A stretch of 64,000 nucleotides of DNA. It comes from Batillaria attramentaria (taxonomy: Eukaryota; Mollusca; Gastropoda; Batillariidae). Below are positions 11,945 to 22,272 of the stretch, piece by piece. The notes beneath the pieces were generated by a model. It was not told the DNA's origin and made no database searches. It worked only from the letters and a program-made list of their open reading frames with translations. The translations under genes and the position numbers were made by a program. Each line of letters opens with the position of its first letter. Position 1 is the first letter of the stretch. Location of the stretch: positions 1,049,001 to 1,113,000 of the forward strand of contig JACVVK020000058.1 in assembly GCA_018292915.2 (NCBI GenBank), read 5' to 3'.

Positions 11945-14900
11945 CAGTATTCTTTCCACTAACTCCGTGACCAGCAACCAGAGGACGACTGTGACTGAAG
12001 CTGACTCCCGGCTGGGGCCAGATAATTGTGCTGGCCTTTTTGTCGTTGTCCCGTCTTTGATATCACCCATACGTGGTGGAAAGGTACGTTAACCTACCAC
12101 CCCCCCCCCCCCCCGTAGCTGAGTGTGCGTTGGCTGCATGTTCACCACTCCACGACCCCTCCCGTTTGAAATACGATAGTCGCGTGCACCTAGCTTCCAT
12201 GTACTTAAGCGTGCGTGTGCTTCTGTTGTCTCCGTTTTCAGAGGCAGATAAACGGGTTGCCGTCACGTTACGAGGACAACAAAGCTGCCTACGAGAAGTT
12301 TATTGCAGATTTCGGTACTCACTACATCGCCAGGGGGAAATGGGGAGGCGTGATGATGATGTACATGGAGACCTCATCTGAGTACTCTGAGTAAGAACTC
12401 GTTTGATCGGAGTGTGCTGTCTATTCACAACTGTTGACTATAAACGTAGAGGAGGAGATGCAGGTAACTGCGCGTCACTCGATAGAAGGATGGCTCTCAG
12501 AGCTAGAGATTTCTTGCCATCGCCAGCTAAGAAGGAAGCTTGGCGTCTTTCCTGTGGAGTGAAGGGGATCAGGCGTTGTTATAGATAGTAGGCATATTTA
12601 GTAGAACTTCGTAAGGAGGACTTGGCTGAGCAGCGTAACCCATTTACATGTAAATTGTAAATTAGGCAAGTTAGGGGTACCATTAGGTAATCGCAGCGCG
12701 TTAGCCGCTCGCGGCCTCTGCCGTGTGAACCTAATTTACATGTAAAATAATGGGTTACGCTGCTCTGCGAAGTCCTCCTTAAGGCCGTTCTTAATGGGCA
12801 GACTTTTGGTTCGCGAACTAGGTCCGGAGAGTACGGCGAACTAGGTTCGCGCATGTTGTTTCTTAACCGACCAAATACTTGTGCGCAAACCCTGGTTCGA
12901 AAGGATCGGCGAACTAGGTTCGAGGACTGCATAGCGTGTTGTGGGAACCCTCGCGATCCTTTTGCGATTCTGCGCTCTGATTGGCTGCTCGGGGAGAGCT
13001 GTTGTGCGCATGTACAAAGTTGAGGAAAATGGCGGACGGCATGGCGGCTATCGACTCACTTCACATTTCCCTCTCTTGCGCTCTTTTCCTCTTTTCTCCT
13101 CTTCCTCGGCTTCCAAGAGTTCACTCAAAACGATAACTACCGCAAATGCCTGGTCGTCTCGATCTACGAAGGCGGCCATTTTGGTTGTTTACGATTGTCT
13201 CAACTTCCGTGTCCGCGCTTGTTCGGGCGATGACGTATGCATATCATTAACGGTCGGTTAAGAAAGAGAACTAGTTCGGCCGAACCTCTGGAACTAGGTA
13301 TGTGTGCGCGCTTGCCCTGTTCGTATACAATACACAGTTCGCCGAACAAGTTCGTCAGACTGGTGGTTCGCCCGGTTAAGAACGGCCTTTACGAAGTCCT
13401 ATGCCTACTGTCTCAAGGGGAGCCGGGGCGGTCGAATGGTAGAGCGTTGGACTTCTTATGCTCGGGTCGTGAGTTGGATCCCGGCTGGGGCCAAATATTA
13501 GTGCTGGCTTTTTCATCGTTGCCCCGTCTTTGATATCACCCTATGTGGTGGAAAAGGACGTTAACCCCCCCCCCCCCCCCCACTGTCTCAGTCTTTTCTG
13601 GACGATTTGCCCCCCCCCCCCCCCCACTACTATTCATAATACAGCAATAATCCCGAACTGTAACAGACGACTAGTAAATAAGTAGTTAACCTGTTTTGTC
13701 TACGCTACGACGTCATCCGCGTGTTATGTGCGTTTGAAGTGACGTGCTCATGTGAAATGACACGTGCGTATTTGTGTATTCTACAGAAAGAAAAGCGAAG
13801 AGGAGGTGGGAGTGGAGGCTTCTGCCACTTTCTATTCTACTCTGACTGTGAAGGGAGGGACCACAACATCAAACACTAACGTTGATACTCAGTTCACCTC
13901 CAGCACCACGAAACACATCAGGTAACAAACGGACGTCGTTTGACTGTCAATTCCTGCAAATTATGGTTGCAGGCCAGATGGTTAGTTGCGTGCCAGACTG
14001 TTGCTATACCCTCGCACACGTAACAATATGAGATTACAGAATTATGAATTGAGATCAGATCAGTCTCATCTTTCATCTAAAGTCATCTCAGCTCTCCTCT
14101 CTTCATCACTCATCTCATATCTCACCTCTCATCTCATCTCTCCTTTTTTTAACCCTCAGCTCAACTCATCTCATCTTAACTCATCTCACATCATATCTTA
14201 CATTTTAATCATATCTCTTGTCATATCTCACACCATCTGTCGTATCCATTAATTCGTGTCGTTTTGTCTCATATCAGCTTAACTCAGCCCGATCCTGACG
14301 ACTATATGATAAGACTTGTTAAAGAGAGCAAGCCACTGTAGCCACTTCAAACCACTATAACGCAAGGCGTGGGCCTTCCCCACTAGACCCGAGACCACTG
14401 CAGATTGCATGATAGTGGCTTGAAGTGGCTCCGATTTCAAATAAATCTGCTATTTTTCAAGTGTTAAATCTTTTTCTCTCTCTGCTGACGCTGGCAGGTA
14501 TTTTGGAGGAAACTGGAACCTGATGAAGACAGACGGTCTTTCAGCATGGCAGCCAACCATCAGCGCCAACCCCTGGCTGTACTCCACAGAGCTGAAACGC
14601 ATCTCAGACCTCATCCGTGACCCACTTCGTAAAGAGGCCATGGAGAAAGCCGTGATGAACTACCTAATGATGACCTACCTGAATGTGGAGTGCAAACGGG
14701 TGTTGAGGACTCTACCATCCGAAATGCAGTCTAGGTACGAAGTGACAAAACTGATGTCCGACATCGACAAGCTCATCGCCAGTCGACCCATGACGCAATA
14801 TAATGTGGAGGTTCTCGGGAGACGCGCGCTCAGTACGGTAAAGCCTGAGTGTTCAAAGATCTTGCTTCTTTCAGGTCTTTCTGATGTTTGCCGCTAGAAC

Positions 14901-15791
14901 AGCAGACTCCAACAAAAGCAGTTTGATCGGAGAATGAGGAAATGTTAGCAGAATCACACCTGAAATGTAGCCGTGGGGGGAGAAAGTGTTCACAACACAC
15001 ACTATAATATATGAGATGGCCTGTAAGTGAAGACCGACCGTAAAGTGGTGTTATGTCAAGTATATTTCGAGTATGCTTTGCGCAGATTGCCGGGACTGCT
15101 CTCTACCAGCCCGTATGTCATTTCTAGAATGAGGTTCCATTTCGTCTTTTCTTTCCATGAACACAGTTCAGGGCTCACCCCCACGAAAAAACACGTGCTA
15201 CCATTTTGCGTAGTACCCACGTACCTCAGATTTGAGTTGGAGTTTCCGGGGTGAGTCCTGAACTGGAACAGACTGAGTTTAGTGGCGCGGTCTGTTGGTG
15301 CGTTTGCCCTAAGGTGAGGTGCTTGTTGTTGTTGTGTGCTGAAAATGAATATTGATTTTTGTTTGCTTGTTTGTTTGCAGTACAACCAGCTGTTCGTGGA
15401 ATATCACAACAAACACTCAGTCTATGTAACTGGCAACGTATATGATAAGGTCGGAAACTTCCTTTGTCCTGCCGGGAAGGTCATCACCGGATGGGGGGGA
15501 ACTTACAAAACACAGTACGAGGATCGTCAGTATCGCTTCAAGTGCAGTTATCTCCCTGACGCACTGCCTCTCGCTAACTGTAAAATGTCAGGTAAAGTGT
15601 TCCATCTTCAATTTGGTTTTCACTGCTTTGTCACTAACACTCTTTCCATGCATGCTCGAGTCGTGAGTTCGAATGCCCGCTGGTGACGAATGTTTGTGTT
15701 GTGCATTTTTCTCGTTGCCCTGTCTTTGATATCACCCATGCGTGATGGAAATTGGAAATGGACCTTTAAATTAAGGAGGGGAGTGGGGGTT

Positions 15792-15835
<44 letters not shown>

Positions 15836-17143
15836 CGCGCGCGTGCGTGTGAATGGGATGAGACTGGCACTTTATTAATTCCTTCCTTGGTTTATAAATC
15901 GAAAATTTTTATTTCTTTTTTCTCCTTTTACGGTATTGAATTCAAGAAATAGTTTATTATACTTTATTGTCCATGAAATAACAGGTATAAAATGGAAAAT
16001 CGTCTTTGGACTCACAGATCGTCGGACTCACACTCACAAACAAACAAAAAGAAAAAAGAAATATTAACATTCTAAGCCACTTAAAACAACATAAATTTGG
16101 TTTGGAATGTGAAATAACAACAAAAACCAAATTAATAAATAACATGTAAACATAATAATAATAATAATAATAATAATATTTATAGAATAGAATATTTAAA
16201 CATCATATCTATCACAGCAAATCCCTTCATTATTACGTATTCTATGCAATGGGTCGCTGTTCAGGTTGGACTGCCGCCATAGATGCAAAGATTGACTTCA
16301 GTTGCCACGCGAACGGGGCACTGAAAGGAGTTTACAGCGAACACGATCAAGGGGCGGAGGACAGGCGGTTCAAGTTCACGTGCTGCGATATCCTAGGTAA
16401 GGAATGACAGCATTGATTTAAGCAGTCTCCTAGCAGACACCTAGCAAATAACAAGCGCAATTTTAGCAGTAATGGTAGCAGTGCTTTATCTCTGCTAACA
16501 CTTCTGAATGCTGCACATTATGTGTTGTCGTTAAATGTATGTGTGAAGGAATGTTGCGTGAGTGTTTCCGTTTCTGTGTGAGTGAGTGCGTGTCTACTGT
16601 AAGGCGCACTGAGCTCCTGCGGGAGGGAGGGCGTCCCTTAAATACCCATTATTATTATTATTATTATTATTATATGTAATGCTTGTAACTGCTTTATTAC
16701 TACGTTTAAATAACTAACTGGTGTTTATTTTCCGACAGTAAGTGTTTTTTTTTTCCATGTACCCCAAATGGGGTTTTCTGGAATAAACTTGGACTTGAAC
16801 TTGAATCGATGCTAACACTAGCATACATGGTATGTTAGCAGGAGTTGGACAAAATGTAAGCAGCGTTGTAGTATCAGTTAAGGAGTTAAGGAGGACAGGC
16901 AGTTCCAGTTCACGTGCTGCAATATCATTGATGGTCTCCTTCTGATCCTCTTTACATCTTTAGGGTGCTCCCTCTGTCTGTCTGTCTGTCTGTGTTTAAT
17001 TCCGGATGGGGCCACATATTTGTGCCGGCATTTTCTCGTTGCCCCGTCTTTGATATCACCCATACGCGGTGGAAAAGGACGCTAAACGCCCCCCCCCTCC
17101 CCCCGACACCCCTCCCCCGTCTGTGTTTTTGACTGTCTGTCAG

Positions 17144-17213
<70 letters not shown>

Positions 17214-17391
17214 CGCGCGTGCGTGTGTGTAGTTTCGTCTGTCCGTGTCCATGGTTCTGTCTATCAGTCTGTGTCTATGGCTTGGTCTGCCTGCCCGCCT
17301 GCGTGTCAGTACCCGTCTGCCTGTCTGTGGGTCTCTCTGTCTCTGTCCCTGGGTCTGTTTATTTCCTCTGTGCTTATCTGCTTCTGTCCGC

Positions 17392-17475
<84 letters not shown>

Positions 17476-20400
17476 CTGACTGACTGACTGACTGAAACGT
17501 TTATTTCAGGATAAAGACTTGTAGGCATGGTCTGCCTATCTTACAAGCTGTCCTGCTAATCTACGAACACTAAAAAATAAAGGCTAACATTACAAAAAAA
17601 AGTATACCAGGCACAAAGGGAGTAATCTAATAAGAAAGTAGAAAAAAAAAAAAAAAAACATGCAAAGATACAAAGAAGCGCAAGAAATTCAAAGGAAACA
17701 CATCGGAAAATAGGTGAAGAAGTAGATAGCATGGTGTTTGAAATTGTAGTATACAACATAACTTGTAAAAAGGTAACATGTAATAGTGCCATCTGATAAC
17801 GAGTAATTTAGCACGGTTCAGATATTGTTCGTGGACCTATGACTTACGTAAGTATCTGAGAAGTTGAGTTTTAAATGAATGAAGCTTCGGGGTACATTTT
17901 AAGTATGCTGGCAACTGGTTCCATGAAAGTGACCCAGAGAATGAGAGGCTTGTTTTAAAAATGTCCAATCTAGGTAATGGTAATTGGAACAGGCCATTTC
18001 TTGCGTTGTGTCGCTGACTTGGTTGAAAGAACGTGGTAAGATATGGAGGAGCCTTACAGTGGACTATCTTGTGCATGAAAACACACCGGTTGAAAGAGAG
18101 AGAGAGAGAGAGACGCCTGAAGCTGAAACTGTGACACATATGAGTACTCCGGGGAGTGTTGTTTCCCGTCAGTCCCTCTATCTGTCTGTCTCGTTCGTTC
18201 GTTTGTGCAGACAAAACCTTACACTGGAACACTGACAGCAACAGTTATGTTGGTGGTGGTGACCGCGGCGGCAACAAAGGTGCACAGTGATTATGACAAA
18301 ATTGGCTGGTTACCTAAAGTTGTCTCGTCTGTACAGGTGCCACGAGGCCTCCAACATGTAAGTGGCAAGCAGATAATACTTATGTGAACGGGTGGAACCA
18401 AAACGTCGACTTTGACATTCAAGCGGGTAGAGAGTATTTTGCTGGTGCTCTCAGTTACCATTCCGACTGGTACGAGTAAGTATTGCATTTCTGATTCCTG
18501 CGCAAATGTTGTATTTCTGACTGGGACGAGTTAGTACTGTAAGTTGTTTGATGCGAGTTAAGTATTGCATTTCTGATTGATACTTGTAAGAGTTGTATTT
18601 CTAACTGGGACGAGTTAGTACTGTATGTTGTTTGATGCGAGTTAAGTATTGCATTTCTGATTGATACTTGTAAGAGTTGTATTTCTAACTGGGACGAGTT
18701 AGTACTGTATGTTGTTTGATGCGAGTTAAGTATTGCATTTCTGATTGATACTTGTAAGAGTTGTATTTCTAACTGGGACGAGTTAGTACTGTATGTTGTT
18801 TGATGCGAGTTAAGTATTGCATTTCTGATTGATACTTGTAAGAGTTGTATTTCTAACTGGGACGAGTTAGTACTGTATGTTGTTTGATGCGAGTTAAGTA
18901 TTGCATTTCTGATTGATACTTGTAAGAGTTGTATTTCTAACTGGGACGAGTTAGTACTGTATGTTGTTTGATGCGAGTTAAGTATTGCATTTCTGATTGA
19001 TACTTGTAAGAGTTGTATTTCTAACTGGGACGAGTTAGTACTGTATGTTGTTTGATGCGAGTTAAGTATTGCATTTCTGATTGATACTTGTAAGAGTTGT
19101 ATTTCTAACTGGGACGAGTTAGTACTGTATGTTGTTTGATGCGAGTTAAGTATTGCATTTCTGATTGATACTTGTAAGAGTTGTATTTCTGACTGGGACG
19201 AGTTAGTATTGTACTTTGACTGGCGCAAGTATAGCATTTGTGACTGGTACAAGTAAGTATTGCATATTGATTGATGCGAGTAAGTATTACATATTGACTG
19301 ATGCGAGTAAGTATTGCGTTTCTGATCGATACGAGTAAGAGTTGTTTTTTTATTGATGCGAGTAAGTATTGCATTAACTCTGATTGGTACGAGTACGTAT
19401 TGCATTTTTGTAAATGCAAGTAAGTATTGCATTTTGATTGGTGAAAGTTGGCATTGAATTTCTGATCGGTGCGATTTCTGACTGGTACGCGCATGTATCA
19501 CATTGGTACAAATACGTATTGCACTTTGATTGGTACTACAGTGGACGCCGGATATAAGCAACTCGGATATAAGACAACTCGGTTATTGCCAACGAATTTT
19601 TTTCCCCCCGGCCAAACTCTTCTTTATTATGTATTACAAAAACTCGGATACAAGAAACTCGCTTATAAGAAAACTCGGTTTTAGGAAAGCAAATTTCTTG
19701 TCCCGCTTGATACAAAAACTCGGATATAAGAAACCGAAAGTACATTTCCAAGAAAATTTCACTCATTGTAAGAAACCGAAAGTACATTTCCAAGAAAATT
19801 TCACTCATTCTAAGAAAACAGGTCAGGTCTGACGTCACTTAGGACAGGCACATGATGGCGCATGATTTTCTTTTCTCGAATTGGTTCTTTACCATTGTGT
19901 TCCGTGCAAAATTGAATGTTGGCAAGAAGAAAGAATACGAGATGCATTTTTGTTGTTCTATTGTTATAATTTATGTTTTTATTATTATTTTGTTTTTTTT
20001 GCCTGATTGGGAGCTCAGTCTCTCTCTCTCTCTCTCTGTATGTCTGTCTCTGTCTACAGGGCTCGCGTTGAGGAGAATAAAACTATCAGTATTAGACTAA
20101 CTGTTGATCAATTCCTTTCTTTGACAATATACGTGGTCCATCTTTCCTCCATCCCCCTTCCCCCTCCCAACAGAAAAAAAGCTAATTTGCAGCTTTTTTC
20201 AGCCAAATTAGACACGGAAAGCATCGCATATCATACTCTAATGGGACGAGTGTTTTATAGATCAAAAGTTGATACATAATGCACTTTTAATATATCCTAT
20301 AAATGCAAGGGAATTCTCTCTCTCTCTCTCTCTCTCCCCTTAGTTCTTTTTTGTTTGTTTGTTTGTTTGGTTGGTTGGTTTGGTTGTTTTGTTTTTTTCT

Positions 20401-21099
20401 TTTTGTTTTGTTTTTTCTTACCACATGACCGTCAGCGCTACAGTTGGGAAGCAAAAACAGTATTTTCATGTTCAAACAAAAAAGTCTGACATTAACTCTA
20501 CACATATATATTTTGTGCAGGTCTTTAAGAGAAACCAGATATTTCTTAATTTAATGCAAAACATACACGAACTGAGAAAAAAGAAATGTTTTAAACCTTT
20601 TTTTCACTGAACTCGGTTATAAGAAATATTTTTCAAAATACTTTCTTATATCCGACTTTCAGATATAAGAAAACTCGGATATAAGAAACCAAAAAATTCA
20701 CCCCCCTCGAGTTTCTTATAACCGGCGTATACTGTAGTAAGTATTACATCTCCAACGGGCTTTTTTAAGTATTAGATTGCAGATCGGTACGAGTATTGCA
20801 GATGAAGTTTTGAGATACAGAGTTTGGAGAAAAACTAAAAGCTTTCTCTTAAACATAAGTCAGAGGAGCTGAATACTGCCCGGAGAAGATAAGTCCTCAT
20901 GTGCACATATTGTTGCTGTAGAAGCTGTTTGTCGTAATTATTAATTATGCAGTGTTTCTTTTCCTCATACTCTTTTGGTCATGAGATACGTTTCTTTCGT
21001 TTGGGCCGGAGAAAGTTTTCATAATAATTATTATAATTGCATTGTTGTTTTGTTTGATGCAGAGACCGCGTGTGGCGATTTGAAATCTGCCACTTCTGA
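7674..21099 (+). CDS. Secreted MACPF-dermatopontin-like protein, copy 1 (9 coding exons)
   Basis: Coding exons: 7674-7910, 9394-9690, 12242-12390, 13787-13921, 14498-14837, 15381-15591, 16265-16396, 18337-18475 and 21063-21099. They total 1677 bp, about 558 residues, with consistent phases (0,0,2,2,0,1,1,2). Residues 1-24 form a signal peptide (hydrophobic VLSALLLALSATG), so the product should be secreted. Exon 3 carries the exact MACPF signature, Tyr195-x6-Phe-Gly-Thr-His-Tyr206, followed by Gly-Gly at 213-214. MACPF proteins typically assemble on membranes as pores. Exons 6-9 (from about residue 387) resemble dermatopontin: a CPAGKVITGWGGTY segment and three motifs, YEDRQYRF, EDRRFKF and EDRVWRF, with paired cysteines. 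The stop follows EICHF; AATAAA lies at 21226. Introns hold SINEs, a polypyrimidine minisatellite and a Tigger-like element. Exon joins come from splice consensus and paralogue comparison, without transcript evidence. Target and pore activity are unknown; roles in defence or in egg protection are possible but unsupported here. Confidence 0.85.
8732..8796. repeat. (CA)n microsatellite
   Basis: A CA run followed by CAA repeats, in intron 1 of MACPF gene 1. Confidence 0.95.
9705..11455. repeat. 1.7-kb polypyrimidine minisatellite, 30-bp unit
   Basis: The plus strand is almost all C and T for about 1.7 kb. Its core (about 10085-11180) is made of 30-bp units with variants of TCCTGCTATTCCTCC and TTTTTCTCCTCCTTG. 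Because 30 is divisible by three, every frame stays open for hundreds of codons on both strands (Leu/Phe, Ser/Cys, Pro-rich, Arg-rich); none is a gene. It begins just after the donor of exon 2 of MACPF gene 1 and fills much of that intron. Gene 2 has a shorter CT-rich stretch at the same place (about 24000-24360). Confidence 0.93.
11463..11831. mobile_element. TTAA-flanked MITE, copy a
   Basis: It is bounded by TTAA at 11463-11466 and 11828-11831. The ends are imperfect inverted repeats: AGATCTAAGCTCCCAACAAA going in from the left, and GGTCTGCAATCTCAGCAAA on the opposite strand from the right. About 360 bp inside is nearly the same as 61009-61418. TTAA targets are typical of piggyBac-type elements; there is no transposase, so it would be non-autonomous. 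Confidence 0.75.
12001..12092 (+). repeat. SINE family 1, tail fragment
   Basis: It contains only the end of the head (CCCGGCTGGGGCC) and the CGTCTTTGATATCACCCATA...GTGGTGGAAAGG body. It sits about 150 bp before exon 3 of MACPF gene 1. Confidence 0.75.
12588..13409. mobile_element. Nested inverted-repeat (foldback/MITE) elements
   Basis: Three levels of inverted repeat are visible. The outer arms are AGTAGGCATA at 12588 and TATGCCTACT ending at 13409. An inner element at about 12613-12780 has arms of about 45 bp (GCAGCGTAACCCATTTACAT against its reverse complement near 12735). A third, about 12781-13390, begins AAGGCCGTTCTTAA and ends TTAAGAACGGCCTT and holds internal AACTAGGTTCG repeats. 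No coding sequence is seen. It lies in intron 3 of MACPF gene 1. Confidence 0.75.
13419..13572 (+). repeat. tRNA-headed SINE, family 1
   Basis: The head is GGGGAGCCGGGGCGGTCGAA; the B box reads GTGAGTTGGATCCCGGC, with a substitution of the usual TTCGA to TTGGA. The body and the tail GTGGTGGAAAAGGACGTTAA are present. It directly follows the nested foldback elements. Confidence 0.85.
14058..14240. repeat. (TCATC)n-like simple repeat
   Basis: Imperfect TCATCTCA/CTCATCT pentamer-like repeat in intron 4 of MACPF gene 1. Confidence 0.7.
15794..15850. repeat. (GT)n microsatellite
   Basis: GT run with a terminal GCGC/GCGT mixture in intron 6 of MACPF gene 1. A degenerate SINE-1 tail (about 15640-15765) precedes it. 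The paralogous intron of gene 2 has the same tail at about 30995-31115, so that insertion predates the gene duplication. Confidence 0.85.
16995..17090 (+). repeat. SINE family 1, tail fragment
   Basis: It starts within the head (AATTCCGGATGGGGCC) and keeps the CGTTGCCCCGTCTTTGATAT body and GGTGGAAAAGGACGCTAAA end. Intron 7 of MACPF gene 1. Confidence 0.7.
17147..17475. repeat. Paired (TG)n microsatellites
   Basis: TG tracts at about 17147-17208 and 17396-17456 are separated by a CTGTCTG-rich spacer; the second ends in GA and GACT repeats. Open frames of up to 148 codons over it are artefacts. Confidence 0.93.
17490..18110 (-). pseudogene. 5'-truncated non-LTR retrotransposon (LINE) 3' end
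   Basis: The minus strand encodes HKIVHCKAPPYLTTFFQPSQ, then RNGLFQLPLPR, then FSGSLSWNQLPAYLK and a stop at about 17837-17839. This matches the usual C-terminal end of CR1/RTE/jockey-type reverse-transcriptase proteins, where a hydrophobic segment is followed by (Y/F)xGxxxWNxLP. A 3' UTR of about 330 bp follows to 17490. The 5' side is lost at a GA microsatellite (about 18095). Only the last 100 or so codons remain. It lies in intron 7 of MACPF gene 1. Confidence 0.7.
18476..19530. repeat. Splice-donor-derived minisatellite, 84-bp units
   Basis: From the donor of exon 8 (TACGA|GTAAGTATTGCATTTC) onward the intron is made of variants of that boundary. A block of eight nearly identical 84-bp units starts at about 18543, 18627, 18711, 18795, 18879, 18963, 19047 and 19131. 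Diverged units carrying GATGCGAGTAAGTATTGCAT follow to about 19530. Gene 2 has a short version at 32801-33190. The 368-codon minus-strand open frame across it is open because 84 is a multiple of three. Confidence 0.9.
19539..20734. mobile_element. Tigger/pogo-like non-autonomous DNA transposon
   Basis: The left end, CAGTGGACGCCGGATATAAG, is mirrored at the right end (opposite strand CAGTATACGCCGGTTATAAG), and TA flanks both sides (19537-19538 and 20735-20736). TA target duplication and a CAGT...CCG-type terminus fit the pogo/Tigger group of the Tc1/mariner superfamily. Further GGATATAAGAAACTCGG strings repeat inside each end. No transposase frame is seen in the 1.2 kb. The paralogous intron has the uninterrupted site near 33119-33125. 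Confidence 0.8.
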
Positions 21100-21235
21100 A
21101 AATGCTGGTCTTGGATTCATGACAACAGCAACAACACGGAACGACAACAGCTACGACAAACCTGGAGCTTCTCTCCTCTAGTTCAGTGAAGTCGTTGTGC
21201 AGACTTCTATCGTGCACTGACTTTCAATAAAGCAT
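21097..21235 (+). terminator. 3' UTR and poly(A) signal of MACPF gene 1
   Basis: After the stop codon, about 130 bp of 3' UTR lead to AATAAA at 21226-21231. The UTR is clearly alignable with those at 33457-33590 and 35682-35790. Confidence 0.75.
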
Positions 21236-21267
21236 ACAAAAACATTGATGTTCATGTTCACTGAGTC

Positions 21268-21269
<2 letters not shown>

Positions 21270-21322
<53 letters not shown>
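21270..21322. repeat. (GT)n microsatellite
   Basis: Pure GT tract followed by a G run, in the spacer between the two MACPF genes. Confidence 0.95.
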
Positions 21323-21324
<2 letters not shown>

Positions 21325-21624
21325 GTGGGGGGGGGGAGGCAAGTTTAAGAGAGAGAGAGTTAAGGGTGGAATGTTCAAAAGGCAATTCTACAACCATGCC
21401 GTTTCTAATAATCACATCAATATCGGCACTTTGTCCCAAATATTTGGCTCAAAGCGCCGCGATCTAAACCCAACACGCACGCTCACGCGAATCACACACA
21501 TTCTCTGAGACCTTGGGCATGAACACATCACAATCACGTGTTGCGAGGGGCCAGCTCAGTAATTTTAAATTTCGGAATTTTAGAATTGCATTTATTTTCG
21601 ATTTTTGTAGGCTGAAAACTTCGG

Positions 21625-21785
21625 AGGCAGAGGGGGAGGAAGCCGGAGTACCTGGAGAGAAATCCACAACGCTCAACCCGAATAAACAGTGCCACATACG
21701 AGAAAGAAAAAAAAATTCGAGTGGGACTCGAAACTGATCTCTCACATTGGTGACAAAGTCTTAACCACTAGACCACCGACCGCCC
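21625..21785 (-). repeat. tRNA-headed SINE, family 3
   Basis: The minus-strand head is GGCGGTCGGTGGTCTAGTGG. The copy matches 4218-4375 and 39268-39385. Spacer between the two MACPF genes. Confidence 0.75.
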
Positions 21786-22142
21786 CCAACTTGCTGTAAA
21801 TATGAAGTACTGAACGCACGCGCAAGAGCAAGCACACACGCCCACACGCACAGTGCGAGAAGTGTTTGGTTTCTGTTGCTTCAGCCAATACACGAAAAAT
21901 CTGTCGGCTCACCGGTAATCACAAAAAAACCCGTGCCAGCTTGCATTGATGACGACTACTCACCAAACCGACTACTTCATCTACACGAAGAAAAGGCAGC
22001 GGGCGCACGTGAATAACGTGATTCCCCAAATACAGCAATGCACTGACTAACAACTCACGCGGTGAGTACAGTTCACCGCCGCGTAAAAGAAGCAAGACGG
22101 ATGAACTCGACACAGAGAGGCCTGGGACCGCTGGACGGACAA

Positions 22143-22245
22143 CCAGAGCTCTACAGGGAAAGCCAGTCCAACAGAGAAAGAGGGACAGGTGAAGACAGCC
22201 AGAGCTCTACAGGGAAAGCCAATCCAACAGAGAAAGAGGGACAGG
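22143..22245 (+). repeat. Two-copy 56-bp tandem repeat in the gene 2 leader
   Basis: A segment starting CCAGAGCTCTACAGGGAAAG occurs at 22143-22189 and again at 22199-22245, with one substitution. It ends just upstream of the start codon of MACPF gene 2 and probably lies in its 5' leader. Confidence 0.85.
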
Positions 22246-22272
22246 CCTGAGCCAGAATTCTACCAACCTAAA

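Noticed and set aside
18543..19200. Possible CRISPR-like array
   Set aside because: Units are contiguous and identical over 84 bp with no unique spacers, and the setting is an animal intron.
18455..19561. 368-codon minus-strand frame with a perfect 28-residue repeat
   Set aside because: The repeat is an 84-bp DNA minisatellite inside intron 8 of MACPF gene 1 on the other strand, derived from the splice donor. Openness follows from the unit length.
22189..22272. Earlier start for MACPF gene 2 at 22189
   Set aside because: The codon there is GTG, and the added residues come from a 56-bp leader repeat. The ATG at 22273 gives a proper signal peptide.
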